From Gammaproteobacteria bacterium (GTDB taxonomy: Bacteria > Pseudomonadota > Gammaproteobacteria > GCA-001735895), in contig JASJCI010000005.1 of NCBI GenBank assembly GCA_030066085.1, positions 1-64,000 on the forward strand: 64,000 nt of DNA. Reading direction: 5' to 3'. A program made the translations under genes and the position numbers. Of this stretch, positions 1 through 9,405 are shown piece by piece (position 1 is the first letter of the stretch; every line of letters starts with the position of its first letter). A model generated the notes under the pieces. That model did no database searches. It worked only from the letters and a program-made list of their open reading frames with translations, and was not told the DNA's origin.

Positions 1-172
1 GCCGCGGGATGACAACTCAAGAGGTAGAGAATTAAGTCGGAGTACGGCTTTAGCGTACCAAAACATCGTTTTTAAAAGTGTTTTTGATCAGGCGTTTAAA
101 ATATCCCGGACAGTAGTGCGGTTGCGTGGGGATGACGATGTGGGCGAGTGGATGTCGATCCCGGGGGGTGGG

Positions 173-883
173 TCAGTCGTTGAGGATGACCCACTGGTCG
201 CGCAGGTAGGCTTCGAGCGGGCGGTAGCGACGCTTGTAGCTCATCTTGCTGCAGTTGCGGATCCAGTAGCCGAGGTAGAGGTAATCGAGATCGCGCAGGC
301 GGGTCTCGTGGATCTGGTTCAGGATCGCAAAATGTCCGAGGCTGCGATCGGCGTGGTCGGGATCGAAGAAGGTATACACCGCGGACAGACCGGTATCGGT
401 CAGGTCGCAGACCGCAACCGCGATCAGGATGCGATTGAGCCGGTACTCGTAGAACAGCGTATCGGTCCAGTCGCAGATCAGGAACCGATGGTAGTCCGAC
501 TTGTTCGGGTTGGCCATGCTGCCGTCGTCGTGCCGGCTGTTGATGTAACGCCGGTAGAGATCGAAGTGTTCGTCGCGGTAACGGCTCGGCATGATGCTGA
601 TACGCAGGTCGGAGTTACGCCGGATGACGCGCTTTTCGTTGCGCGAGTAGCGATGCGCCTTGACCGGGATCCGCACCGATATGCACTCCTGGCACTGTGG
701 ACAGTGTGGCCGGTAGATGTACCCGCCCGAGCGGCGAAATCCGTGCCGAATCAGCTCGTTATAGGTATTCATGTCCATGTCCATATGGGGATTGGCGAAC
801 GCGCTGACCGATTTCCGATTCTCGAGGTAGCTGCAGGGCTCGGGAGTCGAAGCAAAAAAGTTGAGTTTTGCCTGATCGTTCAT
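173..883 (-). CDS. bpt: Aspartate/glutamate leucyltransferase (Bpt / bacterial Ate family)
   Basis: A 236-aa protein of the usual length for bacterial Bpt, which transfers leucine from aminoacyl-tRNA to N-terminal Asp or Glu and so marks proteins for ClpS/ClpAP degradation (N-degron pathway, cytoplasm). The N-terminal half shows the family cysteine cluster HCPQCQECISVRIPV around residues 58-72, and the C-terminal half has the GNAT-like pattern with LGYWIRNCSKMSYK near residue 207. It is the last minus-strand gene before the left edge. It lies 100 bases after the tatD stop, so it may have its own promoter. The family assignment is firm; the exact donor and acceptor specificity is inferred from the family. 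Confidence 0.93.
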   Translation of the reverse strand: MNDQAKLNFFASTPEPCSYLENRKSVSAFANPHMDMDMNTYNELIRHGFRRSGGYIYRPHCPQCQECISVRIPVKAHRYSRNEKRVIRRNSDLRISIMPSRYRDEHFDLYRRYINSRHDDGSMANPNKSDYHRFLICDWTDTLFYEYRLNRILIAVAVCDLTDTGLSAVYTFFDPDHADRSLGHFAILNQIHETRLRDLDYLYLGYWIRNCSKMSYKRRYRPLEAYLRDQWVILND

Positions 884-983
884 CGTCTTTCATCGCCAAT
901 CCGATACCTAATTCTAGACCCTAAACAATGACTTGTAACGCCAGGGGCGATTTTTTTTGGGGCGGGGCGACGAACGTCGCGTT

Positions 984-1778
984 TCAGGTCGCGAGCGCGA
1001 AAAACTCGAGACTGTTGCGCCGGACCTGCGCGGCGAGCGCGGCCGCGGATTCGGCGCGATGGCGCGCAACCTCGGCCAGGATGTGCGCGAGGTGGGCCGG
1101 TTCGTTGGTACGGCTGGCGGGTTTCGGCGACAGGTTGCGCGGCAGCAGGTAGGGCGCGTCGGTCTCCAGCAGCAGGCGCTCGGCCGGTATCAGCGGCACC
1201 AGCTGCTGCAACTCCAGGCCTCGCCGTTCGTCGCAGATCCAGCCGGTGATACCGATGTAACAGTCGAGCTCGAGATAATCCATCAGCGCGGCGCGGTTAT
1301 CGGTGAAACAGTGCACCACGAGGCGTCGTATCCGCGGCCGATACTCGGCGAGCAGTTCGACGAAACGCGTATGGGCATCACGCTGGTGGCAGAACAGCGG
1401 CAGGTCGAGCTCGATGGCGAGTTCAACCTGGTGCACGAAGGCCTGTTCCTGGTCGAGCGGCGGGGAATAATTGCGGTTGAAATCGAGCCCGGTTTCGCCG
1501 ATCGCACGCACGCAGGGATTGGCCGCCATCGCCCGTATCCGGTCCGCGCTGTGCGCATCCCATTCGCTGGCGTGGTGCGGGTGAATACCGCAGGTGGAAA
1601 CCAGTCGCCCGGGCCAGGCCGCGCACAGCTCGATCGCCTTCTGGCTCTCCTCCAGGCTGGTACCGGTAACGACCATGCGGCCGACACCGGCATCGGCGGC
1701 GCGCGCCATGACGCCGTCGAGATCACGCAGCAGGGCCTTGTTGGTCAGATTGACGCCGATGTCGATCAGTTCGCTCAC
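984..1778 (-). CDS. tatD: TatD family metal-dependent deoxyribonuclease
   Basis: A 264-aa cytoplasmic TIM-barrel hydrolase. The start IDIGVNLTN matches TatD proper rather than its YcfH/YjjV relatives. The metal-ligand motifs follow in order: IHPHH near residue 81, GETGLDFN near 113, CHQRDAH near 150, VVHCF near 174 and LETDAPY near 225. TatD enzymes act as 3'-5' exonucleases in DNA repair and DNA turnover. The start codon overlaps the stop of the upstream ABC permease gene by 4 bases, so the three genes 3479 to 984 are probably one transcript. There is no obvious functional link to the exporter. Confidence 0.93.
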   Translation of the reverse strand: MSELIDIGVNLTNKALLRDLDGVMARAADAGVGRMVVTGTSLEESQKAIELCAAWPGRLVSTCGIHPHHASEWDAHSADRIRAMAANPCVRAIGETGLDFNRNYSPPLDQEQAFVHQVELAIELDLPLFCHQRDAHTRFVELLAEYRPRIRRLVVHCFTDNRAALMDYLELDCYIGITGWICDERRGLELQQLVPLIPAERLLLETDAPYLLPRNLSPKPASRTNEPAHLAHILAEVARHRAESAAALAAQVRRNSLEFFALAT

Positions 1779-2545
1779 TGGCGTATGCCGATGCCGCGGT
1801 CGAGCAGGTACATGCAGATGCCGAACAGCAGGGCGATGAAGAAGCCGATGACGCCGAGCGCGGTCAGCAGCTCGATATCGCTGCTGCCGCGAAAGCCGTA
1901 GCGAAAGCTGTTGACCATGTACAGGATCGGGTTACCCAGCGATACCTGCTGCCAGAACTCTGGCAGCATGCGGATCGAGTAAAAGATGCCGCCGAGATAG
2001 GTCAGCGGCGTGAGAACGAAGGTCGGGATGATCGTGATGTCGTCGAAACTGTTGGCGAAGATGGCGTTGATCAGTCCGGCCAGCGCGAACAGGCAGGAGG
2101 TCAAAACAGCCACCAGCAGCACCACCCAGGGATTGTGTACGCTGAAATCGGTGAACAGCAGCGATACCAGCGTGACCGCGATGCCGACACAGATACCGCG
2201 CGCAACGCCGCCGGTGACGAATCCGAGCAGAATTACCAGGTTCGGTACCGGCGCGACCTGGAGCTCCTCGATGTGACGCGAATACTTGGCGCCGTAGAAC
2301 GACGATACGACGTTGCCGTAAGAATTGGTGATGATCGACATCATGACCAGCCCGGGCATGATGAAGTCCATGTAAACCATGCCGTCCATTTCACCGATAC
2401 GCTGGCCTATCAGGCTGCCGAAAATAATGAAATAGAGCGCGACCATGACCACCGGCGGGATGATGGTCTGCACCCAGATGCGCATGAAGCGGTAGATTTC
2501 CTTGCGCGTGATCGTGAGGTAGGCGATCCAGAACTGGCGCAGCAT
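1775..2545 (-). CDS. ABC-2 type exporter permease (YadH-like)
   Basis: A 256-aa inner-membrane protein with about six hydrophobic segments and the ABC-2 signature region YLGGIFYSIRMLPEFWQQVS near residues 184-203. Its partner ATPase ends 1 base upstream, so the pair forms a complete ABC-2 exporter. The closest resemblance is to the E. coli YadG/YadH pair, whose substrate is not established. No exported substrate can be read from the neighbourhood. Confidence 0.88.
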   Translation of the reverse strand: MLRQFWIAYLTITRKEIYRFMRIWVQTIIPPVVMVALYFIIFGSLIGQRIGEMDGMVYMDFIMPGLVMMSIITNSYGNVVSSFYGAKYSRHIEELQVAPVPNLVILLGFVTGGVARGICVGIAVTLVSLLFTDFSVHNPWVVLLVAVLTSCLFALAGLINAIFANSFDDITIIPTFVLTPLTYLGGIFYSIRMLPEFWQQVSLGNPILYMVNSFRYGFRGSSDIELLTALGVIGFFIALLFGICMYLLDRGIGIRQ

Positions 2546-2546
2546 G

Positions 2547-3479
<933 letters not shown>

Positions 3480-3562
3480 GAATGGTCCGGGGAATCGAAC
3501 AGCGGCAAAGGTTAGGGCAACCCCCTGAAAAATCAAGCCCGGGACGTGGTAATCTAGCGCGC

Positions 3563-4732
3563 ATGGGCGAAGTCTCGATGGTCTACATCCTGTTCCTGAT
3601 CTTCTTTGGCGCCGCGGTGCTCGCGACGCTCGCGATGTGGTTTCGCCAGTCGCTGATCATCGCTTATATTGCGCTCGGCCTGCTCATCGGCCCCTGGGGC
3701 CTGCACCTGATCACGGACGTCGAGCTGATCCAGGACATCGCCCATGTCGGCATCATCTTCCTGCTGTTTCTGCTCGGACTGAACCTGAACCCGCAGGAGC
3801 TGATCAAGCTTGCCGGCGAAACGACCATCGTCACCGGTGCGAGCTCACTGCTGTTACTCGGTCTCGGTACGGGTTATTGCCTGCTGTTCGGCTACAGCCT
3901 GGCCGAGGGTATGATCGTCGGTGCGGCGCTGATGTTTTCGAGCACGATCATCGGCCTCAAGCTGATACCGACGACGGTGCTGCATCACCAGCGTACCGGC
4001 GAAATCATCATCAGCGTACTGCTGCTGCAGGACATCATCGCGATTTTCCTGCTGCTGGCGCTGGAGGGCAGCGCCAGCGCCGATACCGGCTGGCTCGCGA
4101 TGATCCGCCCGGTACTGGCCTTCCCGCTGCTGGTGGTGTTCGCCTGGCTGGTGGAAAAGCACTTGCTGGTGCGCCTGATCGCGCGCTTCGATCGCATCCA
4201 GGAATATATCTTTCTGCTCGCGCTGGGCTGGTGTGTCGGCCTCGCCGAGATTGCCGAGCAGGTCGGCCTGTCCTACGAGATCGGCGCTTTTGTCGCCGGG
4301 GTCAGTATCGCCCGCAGCCCGATCGCGCTGTTCATCGCCGAGAGCCTGAAACCACTACGCGATTTTTTCCTCGTGATATTTTTTGTCGCCCTCGGTGCCG
4401 GTTTCAATCTCGCGATACTGCCGCAGATCTGGCTCGCCGCCCTCGGCCTGAGCCTGATCGCGATCCTGGTCAAGCCCCTGATCTACCGCACGATGATGCA
4501 GTTTTCGAAGGAAGCCGAGGGGCGTGCGACCGAGGTCGCGATCCGGCTCGGGCAGATGAGCGAATTCTCGCTGCTGCTGGCGTTGATGGCGGTAGAGCTG
4601 GCAATCATCGGTAGCGAGGTATCCTACCTGGTCCAGGTGGCGACGCTGGCAAGCTTCCTGTTCTCGTCCTATTACGTCGTGGCACGTTTTCCGACACCGA
4701 TCGCGCTCAACGACAAGCTTCGTCGCGATTGA
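3563..4732 (+). CDS. CPA2-type cation:proton antiporter, membrane domain only
   Basis: A 389-aa, almost entirely hydrophobic protein with about 12 membrane segments and the CPA2 (Kef/YbaL) fold. Typical stretches are FLLFLLGLNLNP near residue 69, the LLLQDIIAIFLL helix near residue 154 (Asp in the ion-binding region) and YEIGAFVAGVSIARSP near residue 239. It lacks the C-terminal RCK/TrkA-N domain that gates KefB/KefC, so regulation must differ or be absent. The start at 3563 (MGEVSMVYI) is preferred because the upstream part of the frame is not hydrophobic and overlaps the divergent promoter region. ATG 3578 is an alternative. Exchange of K+ or Na+ for protons is inferred from the family. Confidence 0.85.
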   Translation: MGEVSMVYILFLIFFGAAVLATLAMWFRQSLIIAYIALGLLIGPWGLHLITDVELIQDIAHVGIIFLLFLLGLNLNPQELIKLAGETTIVTGASSLLLLGLGTGYCLLFGYSLAEGMIVGAALMFSSTIIGLKLIPTTVLHHQRTGEIIISVLLLQDIIAIFLLLALEGSASADTGWLAMIRPVLAFPLLVVFAWLVEKHLLVRLIARFDRIQEYIFLLALGWCVGLAEIAEQVGLSYEIGAFVAGVSIARSPIALFIAESLKPLRDFFLVIFFVALGAGFNLAILPQIWLAALGLSLIAILVKPLIYRTMMQFSKEAEGRATEVAIRLGQMSEFSLLLALMAVELAIIGSEVSYLVQVATLASFLFSSYYVVARFPTPIALNDKLRRD

Positions 4733-4843
4733 GGATTTTTTCATAAACAGCCCGTAAAAATCACGCAGAATCAGTGTGTTAAGCCTCGATTCAGCTTGCT
4801 GGACTATATTGCCTGCAAGTTATCGTGGACTATGGAGAACACC

Positions 4844-5398
4844 ATGAACAAGCTGACAGCAACTCTTGGCGCGGCACTGATGCTGGTGTCCAGCGGCGTA
4901 CTGGCCGATCACGGCCCGCAGCAGCACAGCTACGGTGCGCAGCAGGGCGGCTACGAATACGGACGCGTGATCGACGTGCGGCCGATTTACCGTGAAGTCG
5001 AGGTATCGTCACCGGTGCGGGAGTGTTACGAGGTGCCGGTGTATCATACCGAACGGCACCACAAGTCGGCTGGCGGTATGCTCGCGGGCGGCATCATCGG
5101 CGGCATCATCGGCCACCAGATCGGTGATGGTAGCGGCCAGAAAATCGCCACCGCGGTCGGTACCCTGGTAGGCGCGCAGATCGGTCACGAGGCGATCAAC
5201 GGCCATCACGATCACGCCACGCGCGAGGTCGTCGCCTACCGCAAACACTGCGAGACGGTTCATCGCGTCAGTTACGAGCAGGTCATCGACGGTTATGACG
5301 TGACTTACAAATACCGCGGGAAACGCTACCATGTGCGCATGCCTTACGATCCCGGCAAACGCATCAAGCTGCGTGTCGAAGTTTCACCCGTATTCTGA
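4844..5398 (+). CDS. Exported glycine-zipper 2TM protein
   Basis: A 184-aa protein with a cleavable signal peptide (MNKLTATLGAALMLVSSGVLA) but no lipobox cysteine. Its core is a classical glycine zipper at about residues 79-116 (GGIIGGIIGHQIGDG, then VGTLVGAQIGHEA), flanked by His- and Tyr-rich segments. Glycine zippers of this type occur in SlyB and the rickettsial 17-kDa antigen and insert in the outer membrane. The start is set at 4844 because of a GGAG sequence nine bases upstream; in-frame codons further 5' are not needed. The stop lies 26 bases before the phoP-like start, so the three genes may form one transcript. A TATATT box at 4805-4810 could serve as the -10 element. Confidence 0.82.
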   Translation: MNKLTATLGAALMLVSSGVLADHGPQQHSYGAQQGGYEYGRVIDVRPIYREVEVSSPVRECYEVPVYHTERHHKSAGGMLAGGIIGGIIGHQIGDGSGQKIATAVGTLVGAQIGHEAINGHHDHATREVVAYRKHCETVHRVSYEQVIDGYDVTYKYRGKRYHVRMPYDPGKRIKLRVEVSPVF

Positions 5399-5424
5399 AA
5401 TCTGCAAGGCAACGGAGCAATACC

Positions 5425-6120
5425 ATGCGAGCGATAGTGATCGAGGACGATATCGATATCCAGCAGCAGATCGTGGAACGCCTGAAGACGGAAGGTTTTG
5501 CGGTCGATTACGCGGCTGACGGCGACGAGGGACTCTACCTGGTACAGGAATATCCGGCCGATGTCGCGATCATCGATCTCGGCCTGCCGAGGATGTCGGG
5601 GCTGGACGTCATTCGTCGAATTCGCGCCGAGGCCAATAACCTGCCGATTTTGATCCTGACCGCGCGCGGTCGCTGGCAGGACAAGGTGGAGGGCCTCGAT
5701 GCCGGTGCCGACGATTACCTGGTCAAGCCATTTCACCACGAGGAAATGCTGGCGCGGATCCGGGTCCTGATCCGGCGCGCCTCCGGCTGGGCCGATTCGC
5801 GCATCGTGTGCGCGCCGGTCAGCCTGGATACGGCCACCCAGCGTACCTACGTCGACGATCGGGAGCTGGAGCTGACGGCCTACGAGTACAAGGTGCTCGA
5901 GTACCTGATGCTGCATGCCGGCGAGGTGATCTCCAAGACCACGCTGACCGAGCATCTCTACGACGACGAATCGGACAACGACAGCAACGTTATCGAGGTA
6001 TTCATTCGGCGCCTGCGGCAGAAGCTCGATCCGGAAGAAAGCCTCAGGCCGATCGAAACGCTGCGGGGAAGGGGATATCGCTTTACCCTGCAGCGCGCGG
6101 AGCCGATGCAGCCGACGTGA
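5425..6120 (+). CDS. phoP: OmpR/PhoB-family response regulator, PhoP-like
   Basis: A 231-aa cytoplasmic DNA-binding regulator. The receiver domain (1-118) has the acidic pair ED at 7-9, the phospho-acceptor D51 in IIDLGLPRMSG and K101 in LVKPF. The stretch GRWQDKVEGLDAGADDYLV is close to that of enterobacterial PhoP. The C-terminal winged helix (about 130-225) ends with VIEVFIRRLRQKL and LRGRGYRFTL. Its stop overlaps the GTG start of the kinase gene, showing translational coupling. The symbol reflects sequence resemblance. Response to Mg2+ or antimicrobial peptides, as in enterics, is not shown by the sequence. Confidence 0.88.
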   Translation: MRAIVIEDDIDIQQQIVERLKTEGFAVDYAADGDEGLYLVQEYPADVAIIDLGLPRMSGLDVIRRIRAEANNLPILILTARGRWQDKVEGLDAGADDYLVKPFHHEEMLARIRVLIRRASGWADSRIVCAPVSLDTATQRTYVDDRELELTAYEYKVLEYLMLHAGEVISKTTLTEHLYDDESDNDSNVIEVFIRRLRQKLDPEESLRPIETLRGRGYRFTLQRAEPMQPT

Positions 6121-7466
6121 GATCGATCAAGTCCAGACTGACGCTGGTTTCGATGGTGGTGCTGGTGGTGTTCATGGTACTGACCGCCATTGCGCTGGAG
6201 CGTGCGGTGGTCAAGCGCGCCAGGCAGGCCGAGGAGAATGGCCTGCAGCTTTTGATCTACAGCCTGCTCGCCGCGGTCGACCAGACGCCCGAGGGGCACA
6301 GCATCACGGTGTCTCGCAACCGGCTGTTCGAGCCGAGCCTGGTAACGCGCTCATCGGGCCTCTACGCGCATATTTACGACCAGGACAAACGTGAAATCTG
6401 GCGCTCGGAATCGGTTGCGCTCGGTTTTCCGCCGATACCCGGCCAGCTCGAAACCAGCAGGTGGGAATTCGATATCGTCGAGCATGTTGCAACACCCTAC
6501 TTTCGCCTCGGACTCGGTATCGTCTGGCCGGATGTCGATAACCAGCTGCGCTCCTACGACGTGGTGGTATGGCGTAACGCGGTCGACTATTTCGAACAGC
6601 TCACGCGTTTCCGGCAAACGCTGTGGGCCTGGCTGATCATCACCACGACCCTGCTGCTGGTGGTCATGTACCTGGTCATGCGCTGGAGCCTGCGACCGCT
6701 GCAGCTGGTCGGGCGCGAAATCAAGGCGATCGAAGACCAGCAGCAAAGCGGTTTCGAACAGCGCTATCCCGACGAGATCGCGCCGCTCACCGAAAATCTC
6801 AATATTCTGTTGAAACGCGAACAGTTCCAGCGCCAGCGATATCGCATCGCGATGGACGATCTCGCGCACAGCCTGAAGACGCCGCTGGCGGTGTTGACCG
6901 GTCTCGGTGAACAGGCGGAGCTGGACGCGCCGCGCGTCGACACCCTGCGCGAGCAGACCGAACGCATGAACCAGATCGTGTCCTACCAGCTGCAAAAAGC
7001 TACCAGCGAGTCCGGCCTGCGTATCAGCCGGCCCGTCGATCTCGCGCGGATTGTCACCAAGCTGGTGTCGGCACTGGAGAAGGTCTACCGCGAAAAAGGC
7101 ATGCGGGTCGAAGTCGAGCTGGCCGAACGGATGCCGCTGCGCATGGACGAGGGCGACTGCCTCGAAGTGATCGGTAACCTGCTCGACAACGCATTCAAGT
7201 ACGGCCGGCAGTGCGTGCGTATCACCGGTGAACTGGCCGACGAACAAAACATGCGCCTGTCTATCGAGGACGATGGCGGGGGTCTTGGTGCCGGTGAAAT
7301 CAAGCGAATCCTGCAACGCGGTACGCGCCTCGACGAGGCAACCGAGGGACAGGGTATAGGTCTTGCGGTGGTAGCCGATATCGTCGAGTCCTACGATATC
7401 GAGCTGGAGTTCGGCTCCTCGACGCTCGGCGGATTAAGCGCGCAGTTGGTATTTCGCACGGCCTGA
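6117..7466 (+). CDS. phoQ: Sensor histidine kinase, PhoQ-like
   Basis: A 449-aa inner-membrane kinase. It has a first transmembrane helix at about residues 8-29, a periplasmic sensor of about 135 residues, and a second helix at about 168-190. The phospho-acceptor is H251 in DDLAHSLKTPLAVL, an H-box very close to PhoQ. The ATPase has an N-box (NLLDNAFKYG) and G-boxes (EDDGGG, GQGIGLAVV). The GTG start at 6117 overlaps the regulator stop TGA (6118-6120), and no in-frame ATG near the first helix fits better. It presumably phosphorylates the regulator encoded just upstream. The signal is unknown. Confidence 0.87.
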   Translation: MRSIKSRLTLVSMVVLVVFMVLTAIALERAVVKRARQAEENGLQLLIYSLLAAVDQTPEGHSITVSRNRLFEPSLVTRSSGLYAHIYDQDKREIWRSESVALGFPPIPGQLETSRWEFDIVEHVATPYFRLGLGIVWPDVDNQLRSYDVVVWRNAVDYFEQLTRFRQTLWAWLIITTTLLLVVMYLVMRWSLRPLQLVGREIKAIEDQQQSGFEQRYPDEIAPLTENLNILLKREQFQRQRYRIAMDDLAHSLKTPLAVLTGLGEQAELDAPRVDTLREQTERMNQIVSYQLQKATSESGLRISRPVDLARIVTKLVSALEKVYREKGMRVEVELAERMPLRMDEGDCLEVIGNLLDNAFKYGRQCVRITGELADEQNMRLSIEDDGGGLGAGEIKRILQRGTRLDEATEGQGIGLAVVADIVESYDIELEFGSSTLGGLSAQLVFRTA

Positions 7467-7471
7467 GCAGT

Positions 7472-7600
7472 TCAGGGATTGAGCGACAGCCAGATACCGT
7501 ACGCCAGGACCAGCGCTCCCGGCACAAACAGCAGGCGATCGCGCAGGCGATACCAGTTACGCGCGAGACGGCGGTTCGGTCGAAAGTTCGGTGGTTGCAC
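7472..7600 (-). CDS. Small single-helix membrane protein, 42 aa
   Basis: A short minus-strand reading frame begins with GTG at 7600, preceded by AGGAG eight bases upstream. It encodes a very basic N-terminal half (NRRLARNWYRLRDR) followed by one hydrophobic helix (LLFVPGALVLAYGIWLSLN) and stops at 7472, five bases beyond the end of the convergent phoQ-like gene. The positive-inside pattern, good ribosome site and helix length argue for a real small membrane protein. I do not recognise the family. Its position next to a PhoQ-like kinase recalls small membrane regulators of PhoQ such as MgrB, but there is no sequence resemblance that I can see, so that link is speculative. Confidence 0.5.
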   Translation of the reverse strand: MQPPNFRPNRRLARNWYRLRDRLLFVPGALVLAYGIWLSLNP

Positions 7601-7683
7601 AGGCCTCTCCTTTTGCCCGTTGTACGCATCCGTTTGATCCGTGGATTCCTGTTACGGACCTGGTTGATCCGCGGCTTGCGGCC

Positions 7684-7890
7684 TCAGGCCATGAAGTAAC
7701 GCGGCCGCTCAGCCGCCGACGTAGCACTGTCGAAATAGCCGCTGTCTTCGGTACCGGCGGCCTGCAGGGCGGGTTCGGATGAAACCTGCTCGCTGGCACA
7801 GACACTGCAGCGGTAAAAAGTTACGTGGCTGCGGTCGTTGACGGTTTCGTCGCTGACGAACATGGCGGACTGACAGTTCTGACACTTCAT
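7684..7890 (-). CDS. Small zinc-ribbon-like protein, 68 aa
   Basis: A 68-aa protein whose first half has two CxxC knuckles, CQNC at residues 3-6 and CSVC near residue 28, spaced like a rubredoxin or zinc ribbon. The second half is low in hydrophobics and probably disordered. A GAGGGGG ribosome site precedes the ATG. A promoter with TATACT at 7921-7926 and TTGTGA at 7943-7948 (minus strand, 16-base spacer) lies just upstream, and a perfect inverted repeat overlaps its -35 element. Function is unknown. It may be cotranscribed with the 42-aa gene downstream, 83 bases away. Confidence 0.6.
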   Translation of the reverse strand: MKCQNCQSAMFVSDETVNDRSHVTFYRCSVCASEQVSSEPALQAAGTEDSGYFDSATSAAERPRYFMA

Positions 7891-7920
7891 CGATTCGGAC
7901 CCCCTCGGTAGAGTCCGGAT

Positions 7921-7959
7921 AGTATAATGATAAGTAAATTAATCACAACATCTTGTGAT
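7921..7959 (-). promoter_or_regulatory. Promoter with overlapping 18-bp inverted repeat (possible operator)
   Basis: Reading the minus strand, TTGTGA (7943-7948) and TATACT (7921-7926) are separated by 16 bases. They match the sigma-70 consensus at 4 of 6 and 5 of 6 positions. The -35 hexamer is one arm of a perfect inverted repeat, ATCACAA-N4-TTGTGAT at 7942-7959. A dimeric repressor bound there would block the promoter of the 68-aa zinc-ribbon gene. The regulator is unknown. The arms do not follow the CRP order (TGTGA-N6-TCACA). Confidence 0.5.
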
Positions 7960-8115
7960 CTGATGTAAATTCACATACTATATGTAGTGGTTGTGTCGAT
8001 TTCACAGGGACGTGAATTTTTTTCCTACCCACGGCAACAACTTATCTCCCATAGTTAACAAATCACTTTAACAAAGCGCTCTGTGACTGCTTGCAGACGT
8101 GGGGAAATTTGCGCT

Positions 8116-9387
8116 CTAAAGCGCCTTGAAACCGATATCGCGACGGTAAAATGCCGTGTCCCAGGAGATTGCCGAGACCAGTTCGTAAGCCTTTTTTTGC
8201 GCGCCGGCGATATCGTCGCCGAGGCCTACCGCGCACAAAACGCGCCCGCCACTGGTGACGATGTTACCCTCGGCATCGCGCGCGGTGCCGGCATGAAACA
8301 CCTTGCCGTCGTCGCTTTCCGCCGGAATCGAAGCGATGCGCTCGCCTTTGGGGTAGGCATCGGGATAGCCGTCGGCGGCGAGCACGACACCAAGGCTCGC
8401 GCGCGAATCCCACTCCGCGTGCATGCCGGCGAGTTCGCCACGACAGGCGGCCAGGCACAGCTCGACCAGGTCGGAGCGCAGGCGCATCAGGATAGGCTGG
8501 GTTTCGGGATCACCGAAACGGCAGTTGTATTCGAGCACGCGTGCGACGCCGTCCTCGCCGATCATCAACCCGGCATAGAGAAATCCGCGGTAGCGATGGC
8601 CTTCGGCCGCCATGCCCCTGACGGTGGGGCGGATGATTTCGGCCATCACCTGTGCCTCGAGCTCGGGGGTTACCAGCGGTGCCGGGGAATAGGCGCCCAT
8701 GCCGCCCGTGTTGGGACCACGGTCGCCATCGTCGCGCGCCTTGTGATCCTGCGACGTGGCCATCGGCACGATCGTCTCGCCGTCGACAATACAGATGAAG
8801 CTCGCTTCTTCGCCCGGCAGGAATTCCTCGACTACCACGCGATGCCCCGCCTCGCCGAAACGATTGCCGGCCAGCATGTCGTCGATGGTGGCATCGGCTT
8901 CGGCGCTATCGGTGGCGATGATCACGCCCTTGCCCGCGGCAAGGCCGTCGGCCTTGATGACGACCGGAAAACCGAGTTCGCGCGCGTAAGCCCGCGCGGG
9001 CTCGATCTCGGTAAAACTCTGATAGCCTGCCGTCGGGATCGCGTGGCGTGCGAGGAAGTCCTTGGTAAAAGTTTTCGAGCCTTCGAGCTGGGCCGCGCCG
9101 GCATCGGGGCCGAAGATGACGAGCCCGGCGTCGTCGAAACGATCGACGATACCGGCCACCAGCGGTGCCTCGGGACCGACGATGGTCAGGTCGATTGACT
9201 GCCTGTCCGCGAAGGCGAGCAGGCCATCGATGTCTTCGGCGCCGATGGCGACATTTTCCAGTCCGGGTTCGAGTTCGGTACCGGCATTGCCCGGCGCGAC
9301 GAAAACCTGCTCGACCCGCGCCGATTGTGCGGCTTTCCACGCCAGCGCATGTTCCCTGCCGCCACCACCGATGATCAGTACCCGCAT
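8116..9387 (-). CDS. purD: Phosphoribosylamine--glycine ligase
   Basis: A 423-aa enzyme of standard length that joins phosphoribosylamine and glycine with ATP in the second step of purine synthesis. It starts MRVLIIGGGGREHALAW, as expected. The ATP-grasp region includes VIKADGLAAGKGVIIA near residue 139 and the metal-binding LEYNCRFGDPETQP near residue 285. It lies 18 bases after the purH stop, forming the common purH-purD pair. About 225 AT-rich bases without a gene follow on its left, where no strong terminator is visible. Confidence 0.96.
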   Translation of the reverse strand: MRVLIIGGGGREHALAWKAAQSARVEQVFVAPGNAGTELEPGLENVAIGAEDIDGLLAFADRQSIDLTIVGPEAPLVAGIVDRFDDAGLVIFGPDAGAAQLEGSKTFTKDFLARHAIPTAGYQSFTEIEPARAYARELGFPVVIKADGLAAGKGVIIATDSAEADATIDDMLAGNRFGEAGHRVVVEEFLPGEEASFICIVDGETIVPMATSQDHKARDDGDRGPNTGGMGAYSPAPLVTPELEAQVMAEIIRPTVRGMAAEGHRYRGFLYAGLMIGEDGVARVLEYNCRFGDPETQPILMRLRSDLVELCLAACRGELAGMHAEWDSRASLGVVLAADGYPDAYPKGERIASIPAESDDGKVFHAGTARDAEGNIVTSGGRVLCAVGLGDDIAGAQKKAYELVSAISWDTAFYRRDIGFKAL

Positions 9388-9405
9388 CTCGCCTGGCTCT
9401 CCCGA

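Noticed and set aside
1-172. Left edge, including a short minus-strand frame open to the edge
   Set aside because: No family features or ribosome site. It does not encode InfA, which often follows bpt. Not enough sequence to judge.
116-931. Long plus-strand frame opposite bpt
   Set aside because: It lies entirely antisense to a well-recognised gene and has the low-information composition expected from GC-rich shadow frames. The same holds for the long frames opposite purD, purH, the SulP gene, accC, dsbD and the TPR genes.
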